From NCBI GenBank assembly GCA_038277395.1, contig CM076191.1, forward strand, positions 182,234,687 to 182,298,686: a stretch of DNA of 64,000 nucleotides, read 5' to 3'. The notes beneath the pieces were generated by a model. That model was not told the DNA's origin. It saw nothing but the letters and a program-made list of their open reading frames with translations, and ran no database searches. The stretch is from Dryocosmus kuriphilus (Eukaryota; Arthropoda; Insecta; Hymenoptera; Cynipidae). Both the position numbers and the translations under genes were made by a program. Shown in pieces: positions 1 through 13,047 of the stretch; the stretch's first letter is position 1, and each line of letters opens with the position of its first letter.

Positions 1-998
1 TTTTGAAAAAGTCTTATCTTCGTGGTAGCTGTGGGGTGGTTTTTGGCGATAAGGGTTGGAGCCCAAAAATCAGAATTGGTATTTTTGAGGATCCCAAAAA
101 TTGGAGACTCTATTTACATTGGAAAATTCTGACAAAGATTTTTTTTGAAAAAGTCTTATCTTCGTGGTAGCTGTGGGGTGGTTTTTGGCGATAAGGGTTG
201 GAGGCGAAAAATCAGAATTGGTAGTTTTGAAGATCCCAAAAATAGGAGACTCTATTTACATTGAAAAATTCCGAAAAAGATTTTTTTTCAAAAAGTCCTA
301 TCTTCGTGGTAGCTGTGGGGTGGTTTTTGGCGATAAGGGTTGGAGGCGAAAAATCAGAATTGGTAGTTTTGAAGATCCCAAAAATAGGAGACTCTATTTA
401 CATTGAAAAATTCTGAAAAAGATTTTTTTTGAAAAAGTCTTATCTTCGTGGTAGCTGTGGGGTGGTTTTTGGCGATAAGGGTTGGAGCCCAAAAATCAGA
501 ATTGGTATTTTTGAGGATCCCAAAAATTGGAGAATCTATTTACATTGAAAAATTCTGACAAAGATTTTTTTTTGAAAAAGTCTTATCTTCGTGGTAGCTG
601 TGGGGTGGTTTTTGGCGATAAGGGTTGGAGGCGAAAAATCAGAATTGGTAGTTTTGAAGATCCCAAAAATAGGAGACTCTATTTACATTGAAAAATTCTG
701 AAAAAGATTTTTTTTTGAAAAAGTCCTATCTTCGTGGTAGCTCTGGGGTGGTTTTTGGCGATAAGGGTTGGAGGAGAAAAATCAGAATTGGTACTTTTGA
801 AGATCCCAAAAATAGGAGACTCTATTTACATTGAAAAATTCTGAAAAAGATTTTTTTTGAAAAAGTCTTATCTTCGTGGTAGCTGTGGGGTGGTTTTTGG
901 CGATAAGGGTTGGAGCCCAAAAATCAGAATTGGTATTTTTAGGATCCCAAAAATTGGAGACTCTATTTACATTGAAAAATTCTGAAAAAGATTTTTTT

Positions 999-3977
999 TG
1001 AAAAAGTCTTATCTTCGTGGTAGCTGTGGGGTGGTTTTTGGCGATAAGGGTTGGAGGCGAAAAATCAGAATTGGTAGTTTTGAAGATCCCAAAAATAGGA
1101 GATTCTATTTACATTGAAAAATTCTGAAAAAGATTTTTTTGAAAAAGTCTTATCTTCGTGGTAGTTTTGGGGTGGTTTTTGGCGATAAGGGTTGGAGGAG
1201 AAAAATCAGAATTGGTACTTTTGAAGATCCCAAAAATAGGAGACTCTATTTACATTGAAAAATTCTGAAAAAGATTTTTTTTGAAAAAGTCCTATCTTCG
1301 TGGTAGCTGTGGGGTGGTTTTTGGCGATAAGCGTTGGAGGCGAAAAATCAGAATTGGTAGTTTTGAAGATCCCAAAAATAGGAGACTCTATTTACATTGA
1401 AAAATTCTGAAAAAGATTTTTTTTGAAGAAGTCTTATCTTCGTGGTAGTTTTGGGGTGGTTTTTGGCGATAAGGGTTGGAGGAGAAAAATCAGAATTGGT
1501 AGTTTTGAAGATCCCAAAAATAGGAGACTCTATTTACATTGAAAAATTCTGAAAAAGATTTTTTTTGAAAAAGTCCTATCTTCGTGGTAGCTGTGGGGTG
1601 GTTTTTGGCGATAAGGGTTGGAGGCGATAAATCAGAATTGGTAGTTTTGAAGATCCCAAAAACAGGAGACTCTATTTACATTGAAAAATTCTGAAAAAGA
1701 TTTTTTTTGAAAAAGTCTTACCTTCGTGGTAGCTGTGGGGTGGTTTTTGGCGTTAAGGGTTGGAGTCGAAAAATCAGAATTGGTATTTTTGAAGATCCCA
1801 AAAATAGGAGACTCTATTTACATTGAAAAATTCTGAAAAAGATTTTTTTTGAAAAAGTCCTATCTTCGTGGTAGCTGTGGGGTGGTTTATGGCGATAAGG
1901 GTTGGAGGCGAAAAATCAGAATTGGTAGTTTTGAAGATCCCAAAAATAGGAGACTCTATTTACATTGAAAAATTCTGAAAAAGATTTTTTTTGAAAAAGT
2001 CTTATCTTCGGTGGTAGCTGTGGGGTGGTTTTTGGCGATAAGGGTTGGAGGCGAAAAATCAGAATTGGTAGTTTTGAAGATCCCAAAAATAGGAGATTCT
2101 ATTTACATTGAAAAATTCTGAAAAAGATTTTTTTGAAAAAGTCTTATCTTCGTGGTAGTTTTGGGGTGGTTTTTGGCGATAAGGGTTGGAGGAGAAAAAT
2201 CAGAATTGGTACTTTTGAAGATCCCAAAAATAGGAGACTCTATTTACATTGAAAAATTCTGAAAAAGATTTTTTTTGAAAAAGTCCTATCTTCGTGGTAG
2301 CTGTGGGGTGGTTTTTGGCGATAAGCGTTGGAGGCGAAAAATCAGAATTGGTAGTTTTGAAGATCCCAAAAATAGGAGACTCTATTTACATTGAAAAATT
2401 CTGAAAAAGATTTTTTTTGAAGAAGTCTTATCTTCGTGGTAGTTTTGGGGTGGTTTTTGGCGATAAGGGTTGGAGGAGAAAAATCAGAATTGGTAGTTTT
2501 GAAGATCCCAAAATAGGAGACTCTATTTACATTGAAAAATTCTGAAAAAGATTTTTTTTGAAAAAGTCCTATCTTCGTGGTAGCTGTGGGGTGGTTTATG
2601 GCGATAAGGGTTGGAGGCGAAAAATCAGAATTGGTAGTTTTGAAGATCCCAAAAATAGGAGACTCTATTTACATTGAAAAATTCTGAAAAAGATTTTTTT
2701 TGAAAAAGTCTTACCTTCGTGGTAGCTGTGGGGTGGTTTTTGGCGTTAAGGGTTGGAGTCGAAAAATCAGAATTGGTATTTTTGAAGATCCCAAAAATAG
2801 GAGACTCTATTTACATTGAAAAATTCTGAAAAAGATTTTTTTTGAAAAAGTCCTATCTTCGTGGTAGCTGTGGGGTGGTTTATGGCGATAAGGGTTGGAG
2901 GCGAAAAATCAGAATTGGTAGTTTTGAAGATCCCAAAAATAGGAGACTCTATTTACATTGAAAAATTCTGAAAAAGATTTTTTTTGAAAAAGTCTTATCT
3001 TCGTGGTAGCTGTGGGGTGGTTTTTGGCGATAAGGGTTGGAGGCGAAAAATCAGAATTGGTAGTTTTGAAGATCCCAAAAATAGGAGATTCTATTTACAT
3101 TGAAAAATTCTGAAAAAGATTTTTTTGAAAAAGTCTTATCTTCGTGGTAGTTTTGGGGTGGTTTTTGGCGATAAGGGTTGGAGGAGAAAAATCAGAATTG
3201 GTACTTTTGAAGATCCCAAAAATAGGAGACTCTATTTACATTGAAAAATTCTGAAAAAGATTTTTTTTGAAAAAGTCCTATCTTCGTGGTAGCTGTGGGG
3301 TGGTTTTTGGCGATAAGCGTTGGAGGCGAAAAATCAGAATTGGTAGTTTTGAAGATCCCAAAAATAGGAGACTCTATTTACATTGAAAAATTCTGAAAAA
3401 GATTTTTTTTGAAGAAGTCTTATCTTCGTGGTAGTTTTGGGGTGGTTTTTGGCGATAAGGGTTGGAGGAGAAAAATCAGAATTGGTAGTTTTGAAGATCC
3501 CAAAAATAGGAGACTCTATTTACATTGAAAAATTCTGAAAAAGATTTTTTTTGAAAAAGTCCTATCTTCGTGGTAGCTGTGGGGTGGTTTTTGGCGATAA
3601 GGGTTGGAGGCGATAAATCAGAATTGGTAGTTTTGAAGATCCCAAAAATAGGAGACTCTATTTACATTGAAAAATTCTGAAAAAGATTTTTTTTGAAAAA
3701 GTCTTACCTTCGTGGTAGCTGTGGGGTGGTTTTTGGCGTTAAGGGTTGGAGGCGAAAAATCAGAATTGGTATTTTTGAAGATCCCAAAAATAGGAGACTC
3801 TATTTACATTGAAAAATTCTGAAAAAGATTTTTTTTGAAAAAGTCCTATCTTCGTGGTAGCTGTGGGGTGGTTTATGGCGATAAGGGTTGGAGGCGAAAA
3901 ATCAGAATTGGTAGTTTTGAAGATCCCAAAAATAGGAGACTCTATTTACATTGAAAAATTCTGAAAAAGATTTTTTT
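999..3977. repeat. three copies of a 7-monomer higher-order repeat (about 993 bp)
   Basis: The variant AAGCGTTGG appears at 1331, 2325 and 3317, that is every 992-994 bp, or seven monomers. The flanking types recur in the same order: a GATTCTATTT monomer with a shortened T run, a TAGTTTTGG/TACTTTT monomer, the AAGCG monomer, a GAAGAAGTC monomer, then GATAAATC or TTTATGG, GTTAAGG and TTTATGG monomers. Two further copies follow at about 7.1-9.1 kb. Confidence 0.85.
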
Positions 3978-6673
3978 TGAAAAAGTCTTATCTTCGTGGT
4001 AGCTGTGGGGTGGTTTTTGGCGATAAGGGTTGGAGGCGAAAAATCAGAATTGGTAGTTTTGAAGATCCCAAAAATAGGAGACTCTATTTACATTGAAAAA
4101 TTATGAAAAAGATTTTTTTTGAAAAAGTCCTATCTTCGTGGTAGCTGTGGGGTGGTTTTTGGCGATAAGGGTTGGAGGCGAAAAATCAGAATTGGTAGTT
4201 TTGAAGATCCCAAAAATAGGAGACTCTATTTACATTGAAAAATTCTGAAAAAGATTTTTTTTGAAAAAGTCTTATCTTCGTGGTAGCTGTGGGGTGGTTT
4301 TTGGCGATAAGGGTTGGAGGCGAAAAATCAGAATTGGTAGTTTTGAAGATCCCAAAAATAGGAGACTCTATTTACATTGAAAAATTCTGAAAAAGATTTT
4401 TTTTGAAAAAGTCTTACCTTCGTGGTAGCTGTGGGGTGGTTTTTGGCGTTAAGGGTTGGAGGCGAAAAATCAGAATTGGTAGTTTTGAAGATCCCAAAAA
4501 TAGGAGACTCTATTTACATTGAAAAATTCTGAAAAAGATTTTTTTTGAAAAAGTCTTATCTTCGTCGTAGCTGTGGGGTGGTTTTTGGCGATAAGGGTTG
4601 GAGGCGAAAAATCAGAATTGGTAGTTTTGAAGATCCCAAAAATAGGAGACTCTATTTACATTGAAAAATTCTGAAAAAGATTTTTTTTGAAAAAGTCCTA
4701 TCTTCGTGGTAGCTGTGGGGTGGTTTTTGGCGATAAGGGTTGGAGGCGAAAAATCAGAATTGGTAGTTTTGAAGATCCCAAAAATAGGAGACTCTATTTA
4801 CATTGAAAAATTCTGAAAAAGATTTTTTTTGAAAAAGTCTTATCTTCGTGGTAGCTGTGGGGTGGTTTTTGGCGATAAGGGTTGGAGGCGAAAAATCAGA
4901 ATTGGTAGTTTTGAAGATCCCAAAAATAGGAGACTCTATTTACATTGAAAAATTCTGAAAAAGATTTTTTTTTGAAAAAGTCCTATCTTCGTGGTAGCTG
5001 TGGGGTGGTTTTTGGCGATAAGGGTTGGAGGAGAAAAATCAGAAATGGTACTTTTGAAGATCCCAAAAATAGGAGACTCTATTTACATTGAAAAATTCTG
5101 AAAAAGATTTTTTTTGAAAAAGTCTTATCTTCGTGGTAGTTGTGGGGTGGTTTTTGGCGATAAGGGTTGGGACCAAAAAATCAGAATTGGTATTTTTGAG
5201 GATCCCAAAAATAGGAGACTCTATTTACATTGAAAATTTCTGAAAAAGATTTTTTTTTGAAAAAGTCTTATCTTCGTGGTAGTTGTGGGGTGGTTTTTGG
5301 CGATAAGGGTTGGAGGCGAAAAATCGGAATTGGTAATTTTGAAGATCCCAAAAATAGGAGACTCTATTTACATTGAAAAATTCTGATAAAGTTTTTTTTT
5401 GAAAAAGTCTTATCTTCGTGGTAGTTTTGGGGTGGTTTTTGGCGATAAGGGTTGGAGGAGAAAAATCAGAATTGGTAGTTTTGAAGATCCCAAAAATAGG
5501 AGACTCTATTTACATTGAAAAATTCTGAAAAAGATTTTTTTTGAAAAAGTCCTATCTTCGCGGTAGCTGTGGGGTGGTTTTTGGCGATAAGGGTTGGAGG
5601 CGATAAATCAGAATTGGTAGTTTTGAAGATCCCAAAAATAGGAGACTCTATTTACATTGAAAAATTCTGAAAAAGATTTTTTTTGAAAAAGTCTTACCTT
5701 CGTGGTAGCTGTGGGGTGGTTTTTGGCGTTAAGGGTTGGAGGCGAAAAATCAGAATTGGTATTTTTGAAGATCCCAAAAATAGGAGACTCTATTTACATT
5801 GAAAAATTCTGAAAAAGATTTTTTTTGAAAAAGTCCTATCTTCGTGGTAGCTGTGGGGCGGTTTATGGCGATAAGGGTTGGAGGCGAAAAATCAGAATTG
5901 GTAGTTTTGAAGATCCCAAAAATAGGAGACTCTATTTACATTGAAAAATTCTGAAAAAGATTTTTTTTGAAAAAGTCTTATCTTCGTGGTAGCTGTGGGG
6001 TGGTTTTTGGCGATAAGGGTTGGAGGCGAAAAATCAGAATTGGTAGTTTTGAAGATCCCAAAAATAGGAGACTCTATTTACATTGAAAAATTCTGAAAAA
6101 GATTTTTTTTGAAAAAGTCCTATCTTCGTGGTAGCTGTGGGGTGGTTTTTGGCGATAAGGGTTGGAGGCGAAAAATCAGAATTGGTAGTTTTGAAGATCC
6201 CAAAAATAGGAGACTCTATTTACATTGAAAAATTCTGAAAAAGATTTTTTTTGAAAAAGTCTTATCTTCGTGGTAGCTGTGGGGTGGTTTTTGGCGATAA
6301 GGGTTGGAGGCGAAAAATCAGAATTGGTAGTTTTGAAGATCCCCAAAATAGGAGACTCTATTTACATTGAAAAATTCTGAAAAAGATTTTTTTTTGAAAA
6401 AGTCCTATCTTCGTGGTAGCTGTGGGGTGGTTTTTGGCGATAAGGGTTGGAGGAGAAAAATCAGAAATGGTACTTTTGAAGATCCCAAAAATAGGAGACT
6501 CTATTTACATTGAAAAATTCTGAAAAAGATTTTTTTTTGAAAAAGTCCTATCTTCGTGGTAGCTGTGGGGTGGTTTTTGGCGATAAGCGTTGGAGGCGAA
6601 AAATCAGAATTGGTAGTTTTGAAGATCCCAAAAATAGGAGACTCTATTTACATTGAAAAATTCTGAAAAAGAT

Positions 6674-9600
6674 TTTTTTTGAAAAAGTCCTATCTTCGTG
6701 GTAGCTGTGGGGTGGTTTTTGGCGATAAGGGTTGGAGGCGATAAATCAGAATTGGTAGTTTTGAAGATCCCAAAAACAGGAGACTCTATTTACATTGAAA
6801 AATTCTGAAAAAGATTTTTTTTGAAAAAGTCTTACCTTCGTGGTAGCTGTGGGGTGGTTTTTGGCGTTAAGGGTTGGAGTCGAAAAATCAGAATTGGTAT
6901 TTTTGAAGATCCCAAAAATAGGAGACTCTATTTACATTGAAAAATTCTGAAAAAGATTTTTTTTGAAAAAGTCCTATCTTCGTGGTAGCTGTGGGGTGGT
7001 TTATGGCGATAAGGGTTGGAGGCGAAAAATCAGAATTGGTAGTTTTGAAGATCCCAAAAATAGGAGACTCTATTTACATTGAAAAATTCTGAAAAAGATT
7101 TTTTTTGAAAAAGTCTTATCTTCGTGGTAGCTGTGGGGTGGTTTTTGGCGATAAGGGTTGGAGGCGAAAAATCAGAATTGGTAGTTTTGAAGATCCCAAA
7201 AATAGGAGATTCTATTTACATTGAAAAATTCTGAAAAAGATTTTTTTGAAAAAGTCTTATCTTCGTGGTAGTTTTGGGGTGGTTTTTGGCGATAAGGGTT
7301 GGAGGAGAAAAATCAGAATTGGTACTTTTGAAGATCCCAAAAATAGGAGACTCTATTTACATTGAAAAATTCTGAAAAAGATTTTTTTTGAAAAAGTCCT
7401 ATCTTCGTGGTAGCTGTGGGGTGGTTTTTGGCGATAAGCGTTGGAGGCGAAAAATCAGAATTGGTAGTTTTGAAGATCCCAAAAATAGGAGACTCTATTT
7501 ACATTGAAAAATTCTGAAAAAGATTTTTTTTGAAGAAGTCTTATCTTCGTGGTAGTTTTGGGGTGGTTTTTGGCGATAAGGGTTGGAGGAAAAAAATCAG
7601 AATTGGTAGTTTTGAAGATCCCAAAAATAGGAGACTCTATTTACATTGAAAAATTCTGAAAAAGATTTTTTTTGAAAAAGTCCTATCTTCGTGGTAGCTG
7701 TGGGGTGGTTTATGGCGATAAGGGTTGGAGGCGAAAAATCAGAATTGGTAGTTTTGAAGATCCCAAAAATAGGAGACTCTATTTACATTGAAAAATTCTG
7801 AAAAAGATTTTTTTTGAAAAAGTCTTACCTTCGTGGTAGCTGTGGGGTGGTTTTTGGCGTTAAGGGTTGGAGTCGAAAAATCAGAATTGGTATTTTTGAA
7901 GATCCCAAAAATAGGAGACTCTATTTACATTGAAAAATTCTGAAAAAGATTTTTTTTGAAAAAGTCCTATCTTCGTGGTAGCTGTGGGGTGGTTTATGGC
8001 GATAAGGGTTGGAGGCGAAAAATCAGAATTGGTAGTTTTGAAGATCCCAAAAATAGGAGACTCTATTTACATTGAAAAATTCTGAAAAAGATTTTTTTTG
8101 AAAAAGTCTTATCTTCGTGGTAGCTGTGGGGTGGTTTTTGGCGATAAGGGTTGGAGGCGAAAAATCAGAATTGGTAGTTTTGAAGATCCCAAAAATAGGA
8201 GATTCTATTTACATTGAAAAATTCTGAAAAAGATTTTTTTGAAAAAGTCTTATCTTCGTGGTAGTTTTGGGGTGGTTTTTGGCGATAAGGGTTGGAGGAG
8301 AAAAATCAGAATTGGTACTTTTGAAGATCCCAAAAATAGGAGACTCTATTTACATTGAAAAATTCTGAAAAAGATTTTTTTTGAAAAAGTCCTATCTTCG
8401 TGGTAGCTGTGGGGTGGTTTTTGGCGATAAGCGTTGGAGGCGAAAAATCAGAATTGGTAGTTTTGAAGATCCCAAAAATAGGAGACTCTATTTACATTGA
8501 AAAATTCTGAAAAAGATTTTTTTTGAAGAAGTCTTATCTTCGTGGTAGTTTTGGGGTGGTTTTTGGCGATAAGGGTTGGAGGAGAAAAATCAGAATTGGT
8601 AGTTTTGAAGATCCCAAAAATAGGAGACTCTATTTACATTGAAAAATTCTGAAAAAGATTTTTTTTGAAAAAGTCCTATCTTCGTGGTAGCTGTGGGGTG
8701 GTTTTTGGCGATAAGGGTTGGAGGCGATAAATCAGAATTGGTAGTTTTGAAGATCCCAAAAATAGGAGACTCTATTTACATTGAAAAATTCTGAAAAAGA
8801 TTTTTTTTGAAAAAGTCTTACCTTCGTGGTAGCTGTGGGGTGGTTTTTGGCGTTAAGGGTTGGAGGCGAAAAATCAGAATTGGTATTTTTGAAGATCCCA
8901 AAAATAGGAGACTCTATTTACATTGAAAAATTCTGAAAAAGATTTTTTTTGAAAAAGTCCTATCTTCGTGGTAGCTGTGGGGTGGTTTATGGCGATAAGG
9001 GTTGGAGGCGAAAAATCAGAATTGGTAGTTTTGAAGATCCCAAAAATAGGAGACTCTATTTACATTGAAAAATTCTGAAAAAGATTTTTTTTTGAAAAAG
9101 TCTTATCTTCGTGGTAGCTGTGGGGTGGTTTTTGGCGATAAGGGTTGGAGGCGAAAAATCAGAATTGGTAGTTTTGAAGATCCCAAAAATAGGAGACTCT
9201 ATTTACATTGAAAAATTATGAAAAAGATTTTTTTTGAAAAAGTCCTATCTTCGTGGTAGCTGTGGGGTGGTTTTTGGCGATAAGGGTTGGAGGCGAAAAA
9301 TCAGAATTGGTAGTTTTGAAGATCCCAAAAATAGGAGACTCTATTTACATTGAAAAATTCTGAAAAAGATTTTTTTTGAAAAAGTCTTATCTTCGTGGTA
9401 GCTGTGGGGTGGTTTTTGGCGATAAGGGTTGGAGGCGAAAAATCAGAATTGGTAGTTTTGAAGATCCCAAAAATAGGAGACTCTATTTACATTGAAAAAT
9501 TCTGAAAAAGATTTTTTTTGAAAAAGTCTTACCTTCGTGGTAGCTGTGGGGTGGTTTTTGGCGTTAAGGGTTGGAGGCGAAAAATCAGAATTGGTAGTTT

Positions 9601-11790
9601 TGAAGATCCCAAAAATAGGAGACTCTATTTACATTGAAAAATTCTGAAAAAGATTTTTTTTTGAAAAAGTCTTATCTTCGTCGTAGCTGTGGGGTGGTTT
9701 TTGGCGATAAGGGTTGGAGGCGAAAAATCAGAATTGGTAGTTTTGAAGATCCCAAAAATAGGAGACTCTATTTACATTGAAAAATTCTGAAAAAGATTTT
9801 TTTTGAAAAAGTCCTATCTTCGTGGTAGCTGTGGGGGTGGTTTTTTGGCGATAAGGGTTGGAGGCGAAAAATCAGAATTGGTAGTTTTGAAGATCCCAAA
9901 AATAGGAGACTCTATTTACATTGAAAAATTCTGAAAAAGATTTTTTTTGAAAAAGTCTTATCTTCGTGGTAGCTGTGGGGTGGTTTTTGGCGATAAGGGT
10001 TGGAGGCGAAAAATCAGAATTGGTAGTTTTGAAGATCCCAAAAATAGGAGACTCTATTTACATTGAAAAATTCTGAAAAAGATTTTTTTTGAAAAAGTCC
10101 TATCTTCGTGGTAGCTGTGGGGTGGTTTTTGGCGATAAGGGTTGGAGGAGAAAAATCAGAAATGGTACTTTTGAAGATCCCAAAAATAGGAGACTCTATT
10201 TACATTGAAAAATTCTGAAAAAGATTTTTTTTGAAAAAGTCTTATCTTCGTGGTAGTTGTGGGGTGGTTTTTGGCGATAAGGGTTGGGACCAAAAAATCA
10301 GAATTGGTATTTTTGAGGATCCCAAAAATAGGAGACTCTATTTACATTGAAAATTTCTGAAAAAGATTTTTTTTGAAAAAGTCTTATCTTCGTGGTAGTT
10401 GTGGGGTGGTTTTTGGCGATAAGGGTTGGAGGCGAAAAATCGGAATTGGTAATTTTGAAGATCCCAAAAATAGGAGACTCTATTTACATTGAAAAATTCT
10501 GATAAAGTTTTTTTTTGAAAAAGTCTTATCTTCGTGGTAGTTTTGGGGTGGTTTTTGGCGATAAGGGTTGGAGGAGAAAAATCAGAATTGGTAGTTTTGA
10601 AGATCCCAAAAATAGGAGACTCTATTTACATTGAAAAATTCTGAAAAAGATTTTTTTTGAAAAAGTCCTATCTTCGCGGTAGCTGTGGGGTGGTTTTTGG
10701 CGATAAGGGTTGGAGGCGATAAATCAGAATTGGTAGTTTTGAAGATCCCAAAAATAGGAGACTCTATTTACATTGAAAAATTCTGAAAAAGATTTTTTTT
10801 GAAAAAGTCTTACCTTCGTGGTAGCTGTGGGGTGGTTTTTGGCGTTAAGGGTTGGAGGCGAAAAATCAGAATTGGTATTTTTGAAGATCCCAAAAATAGG
10901 AGACTCTATTTACATTGAAAAATTCTGAAAAAGATTTTTTTTGAAAAAGTCCTATCTTCGTGGTAGCTGTGGGGCGGTTTTTTATGGCGATAAGGGTTGG
11001 AGGCGAAAAATCAGAATTGGTAGTTTTGAAGATCCCAAAAATAGGAGACTCTATTTACATTGAAAAATTCTGAAAAAGATTTTTTTTTTGAAAAAGTCTT
11101 ATCTTCGTGGTAGCTGTGGGGTGGTTTTTGGCGATAAGGGTTGGAGGCGAAAAATCAGAATTGGTAGTTTTGAAGATCCCAAAAATAGGAGACTCTATTT
11201 ACATTGAAAAATTCTGAAAAAGATTTTTTTTGAAAAAGTCCTATCTTCGTGGTAGCTGTGGGGTGGTTTTTGGCGATAAGGGTTGGAGGCGAAAAATCAG
11301 AATTGGTAGTTTTGAAGATCCCAAAAATAGGAGACTCTATTTACATTGAAAAATTCTGAAAAAGATTTTTTTTGAAAAAGTCTTATCTTCGTGGTAGCTG
11401 TGGGGTGGTTTTTGGCGATAAGGGTTGGAGGCGAAAAATCAGAATTGGTAGTTTTGAAGATCCCCAAAATAGGAGACTCTATTTACATTGAAAAATTCTG
11501 AAAAAGATTTTTTTTGAAAAAGTCCTATCTTCGTGGTAGCTGTGGGGTGGTTTTTGGCGATAAGGGTTGGAGGAGAAAAATCAGAAATGGTACTTTTGAA
11601 GATCCCAAAAATAGGAGACTCTATTTACATTGAAAAATTCTGAAAAAGATTTTTTTTTGAAAAAGTCTTATGTTCGTGGTAGTTGTGGGGTGGTTTTTGG
11701 CGATAAGGGTTGGGGCCCAAAAATCAGAATTGGTATTTTTGAGGATCCCAAAAATAGGAGACTCTATTTACATTGAAAATTTCTGACAAA
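6674..11790. repeat. second copy of a ~5.1-kb (about 36-monomer) satellite segment
   Basis: Rare variants repeat at a constant offset from the preceding 5.1 kb (about 1560-6673): AAAAACAGG at 1661 and 6775, TTCGTCGTAG at 4561 and 9677, GGGACCAAAAAATC near 5171 and 10288, and TTCGCGG near 5561 and 10677. Offsets are 5114-5117 bp. This is a segmental duplication inside the array, one level above the 7-monomer unit. Confidence 0.85.
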
Positions 11791-11855
11791 GATTTTTTTT
11801 GAAAAAGTCTTATCTTCGTGGTAGTTGTGGGGTGGTTTCTGACGATAAGGGTTGG

Positions 11856-12220
11856 TGCGAAGCGGGCAGATTTTTTAAAAATTACTTTTAAATAAAAAAA
11901 TAATAAAATAAGGGTTGAAACGTTGTGAAGTTAATGCAAAAAAATTTTACACAAAAGGAAAAAACTTATTGTTTTTTTTTTTTACTAATAATGACATCGT
12001 AAGACCGAAGCAACTTAAAGATTTTCCAACTTAGGAAATATAATTTTTATATTTGGTAATGGGTTTGCCCATCTTGGGTTTTTCTTGCTTCGTCTTTTAG
12101 GATGACTCTACTGCACAGGACTCGGAACGGGTTACTTTTTAATAATTCGGTTACTTTTTTTTATCTGTGGAATTTGCTGGGAATTTTTTGCACCTCGAAA
12201 AATAAGGGGAAATGCCTTGA
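11856..12220. other. AT-rich spacer without recognised features
   Basis: Sequence between the satellite edge and the 220-bp tandem repeats. Nothing coding or repeated was recognised here. Confidence 0.6.
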
Positions 12221-12566
12221 TTGAATATTTCACTCGAAGAAATCTATAAAGCAGCGAGAAAAATTTTGGGATTGGTTCGAATTGAATTGGAAACAGATCC
12301 CATAATAATTCTGATTGGCTCGGATTGGCACGGATGTGATTCCTATCCGATACTTTCGCCTGGGTATGACTCAATATGGAGTGAAATGGACAAAATCTTC
12401 ACTCTGATAGAGCGAAGGATGCATTTACTCTATACTTGGATTGAATATTTCACTGGAAGAAATCTATAGATTAGCGAGCAAAATTTTTGGATTTTTTGGA
12501 TTGGTTTGGATTGAATTGGAAACAGATCCCGTAATAATTCGGATTGGTTCTGATTGGCATGGATGT
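12221..12566. repeat. 220-bp tandem repeat, first unit and left part of second
   Basis: TTGAATATTTCACT starts units at 12221, 12441 and 14775. Each unit carries GAAATCTATA, a run of GGATTGG/GAATTGG-like words, CCTATCCGATACTTTCGCC and GGAGTGAAATGGACAAAATC. The second unit stops at 12566 and resumes at 14673 because a LINE landed in it. The ORF at 12221-12469 is frame noise across repeat units and recurs at 14776-14970. Confidence 0.9.
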
Positions 12567-12700
12567 TCGTTTATTTATTTATACTCTCTCCCTTTTACGG
12601 GTTTGAGAGTCTTTACATAACCATCGCATCTGTACATCTAGCGTATATTTTACAAATACTTATTTCTACCTTATCCTATATGTACATAGCTTCTTAATCT

Positions 12701-12886
12701 CTAATATAAATCTACGCACTGCAGCTCAAGACCTTGGGCTTCCATTTCCTCTCGCCCTTTCCATTCTATTGATGGTACATTAATCCGCGACTGTACTGAC
12801 TTTTGTTTTGCCTTTATACGAATCATTTTGGCTCTTCTCCACCCTGTATGACCTGCTCTTTCTCTCAGCCTTTCCAATTTCTTCAT
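12701..12886 (-). pseudogene. short C-terminal frame of the deleted LINE
   Basis: A 61-residue basic frame near the 3' end of the half-LINE, followed by about 130 bp of 3' UTR and the TAAATAAATAAA tail. It may be the remnant C-terminus of the lost ORF2, which would put the internal deletion between 13048 and about 12900. No domain can be recognised in it. Confidence 0.35.
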
Positions 12887-13047
12887 CCATCCCTAGCACA
12901 TTCCAAAAAACTACTTTAATCCCCTTTTCGCACTCTCTTTCCCTTCTCCCCACATTCTTTCTCTTATCTCGTTCGCAAACCGCGGAGCTTCTACTCTGTT
13001 CTTACTCACCTCTGCCCCCCTTCGACCTTGAGACCGCTTACCTATTT

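Larger units (their letters stand above)
1..11855. repeat. 142-bp satellite array with higher-order structure
   Basis: About 84 head-to-tail monomers of 141-143 bp fill the left end of the window and run off its left edge. Each monomer has the same blocks: a GAAAAAGTC(T/C)TATCTTCG start, a GGGGTGG core, GGCGATAAGGGTTGGAG, AATCAGAATTGG, GATCCCAAAAATAGGAG and a TTTACATTGAAAAATTCTG end before an A/T run. Monomers fall into recurring types told apart by short variants (GAGCCC, GAGGCG, GAGGAG or GAGTCG; TAGCTGTGG or TAGTTTTGG; TATTTTT, TAGTTTT or TACTTTT). The types recur in a fixed order, so the array is higher-order and not a simple tandem. Open frames such as 164-406 span monomers and are by-products of the period. 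The last monomer decays near 11855. Confidence 0.97.

Noticed and set aside
164..406. 80-residue open frame in the satellite
   Set aside because: Spans two monomers and repeats itself; it disappears in neighbouring monomers with small indels.
1..11855. CRISPR-like array of regular repeats
   Set aside because: The whole 142-bp unit is repeated without unique spacers, and the window is eukaryotic (spliced gene, LINEs).
12221..12469. 82-residue frame, with a near copy at 14776-14970
   Set aside because: Follows the 220-bp tandem unit exactly; no codon bias or domain, and the copies end in different ways.
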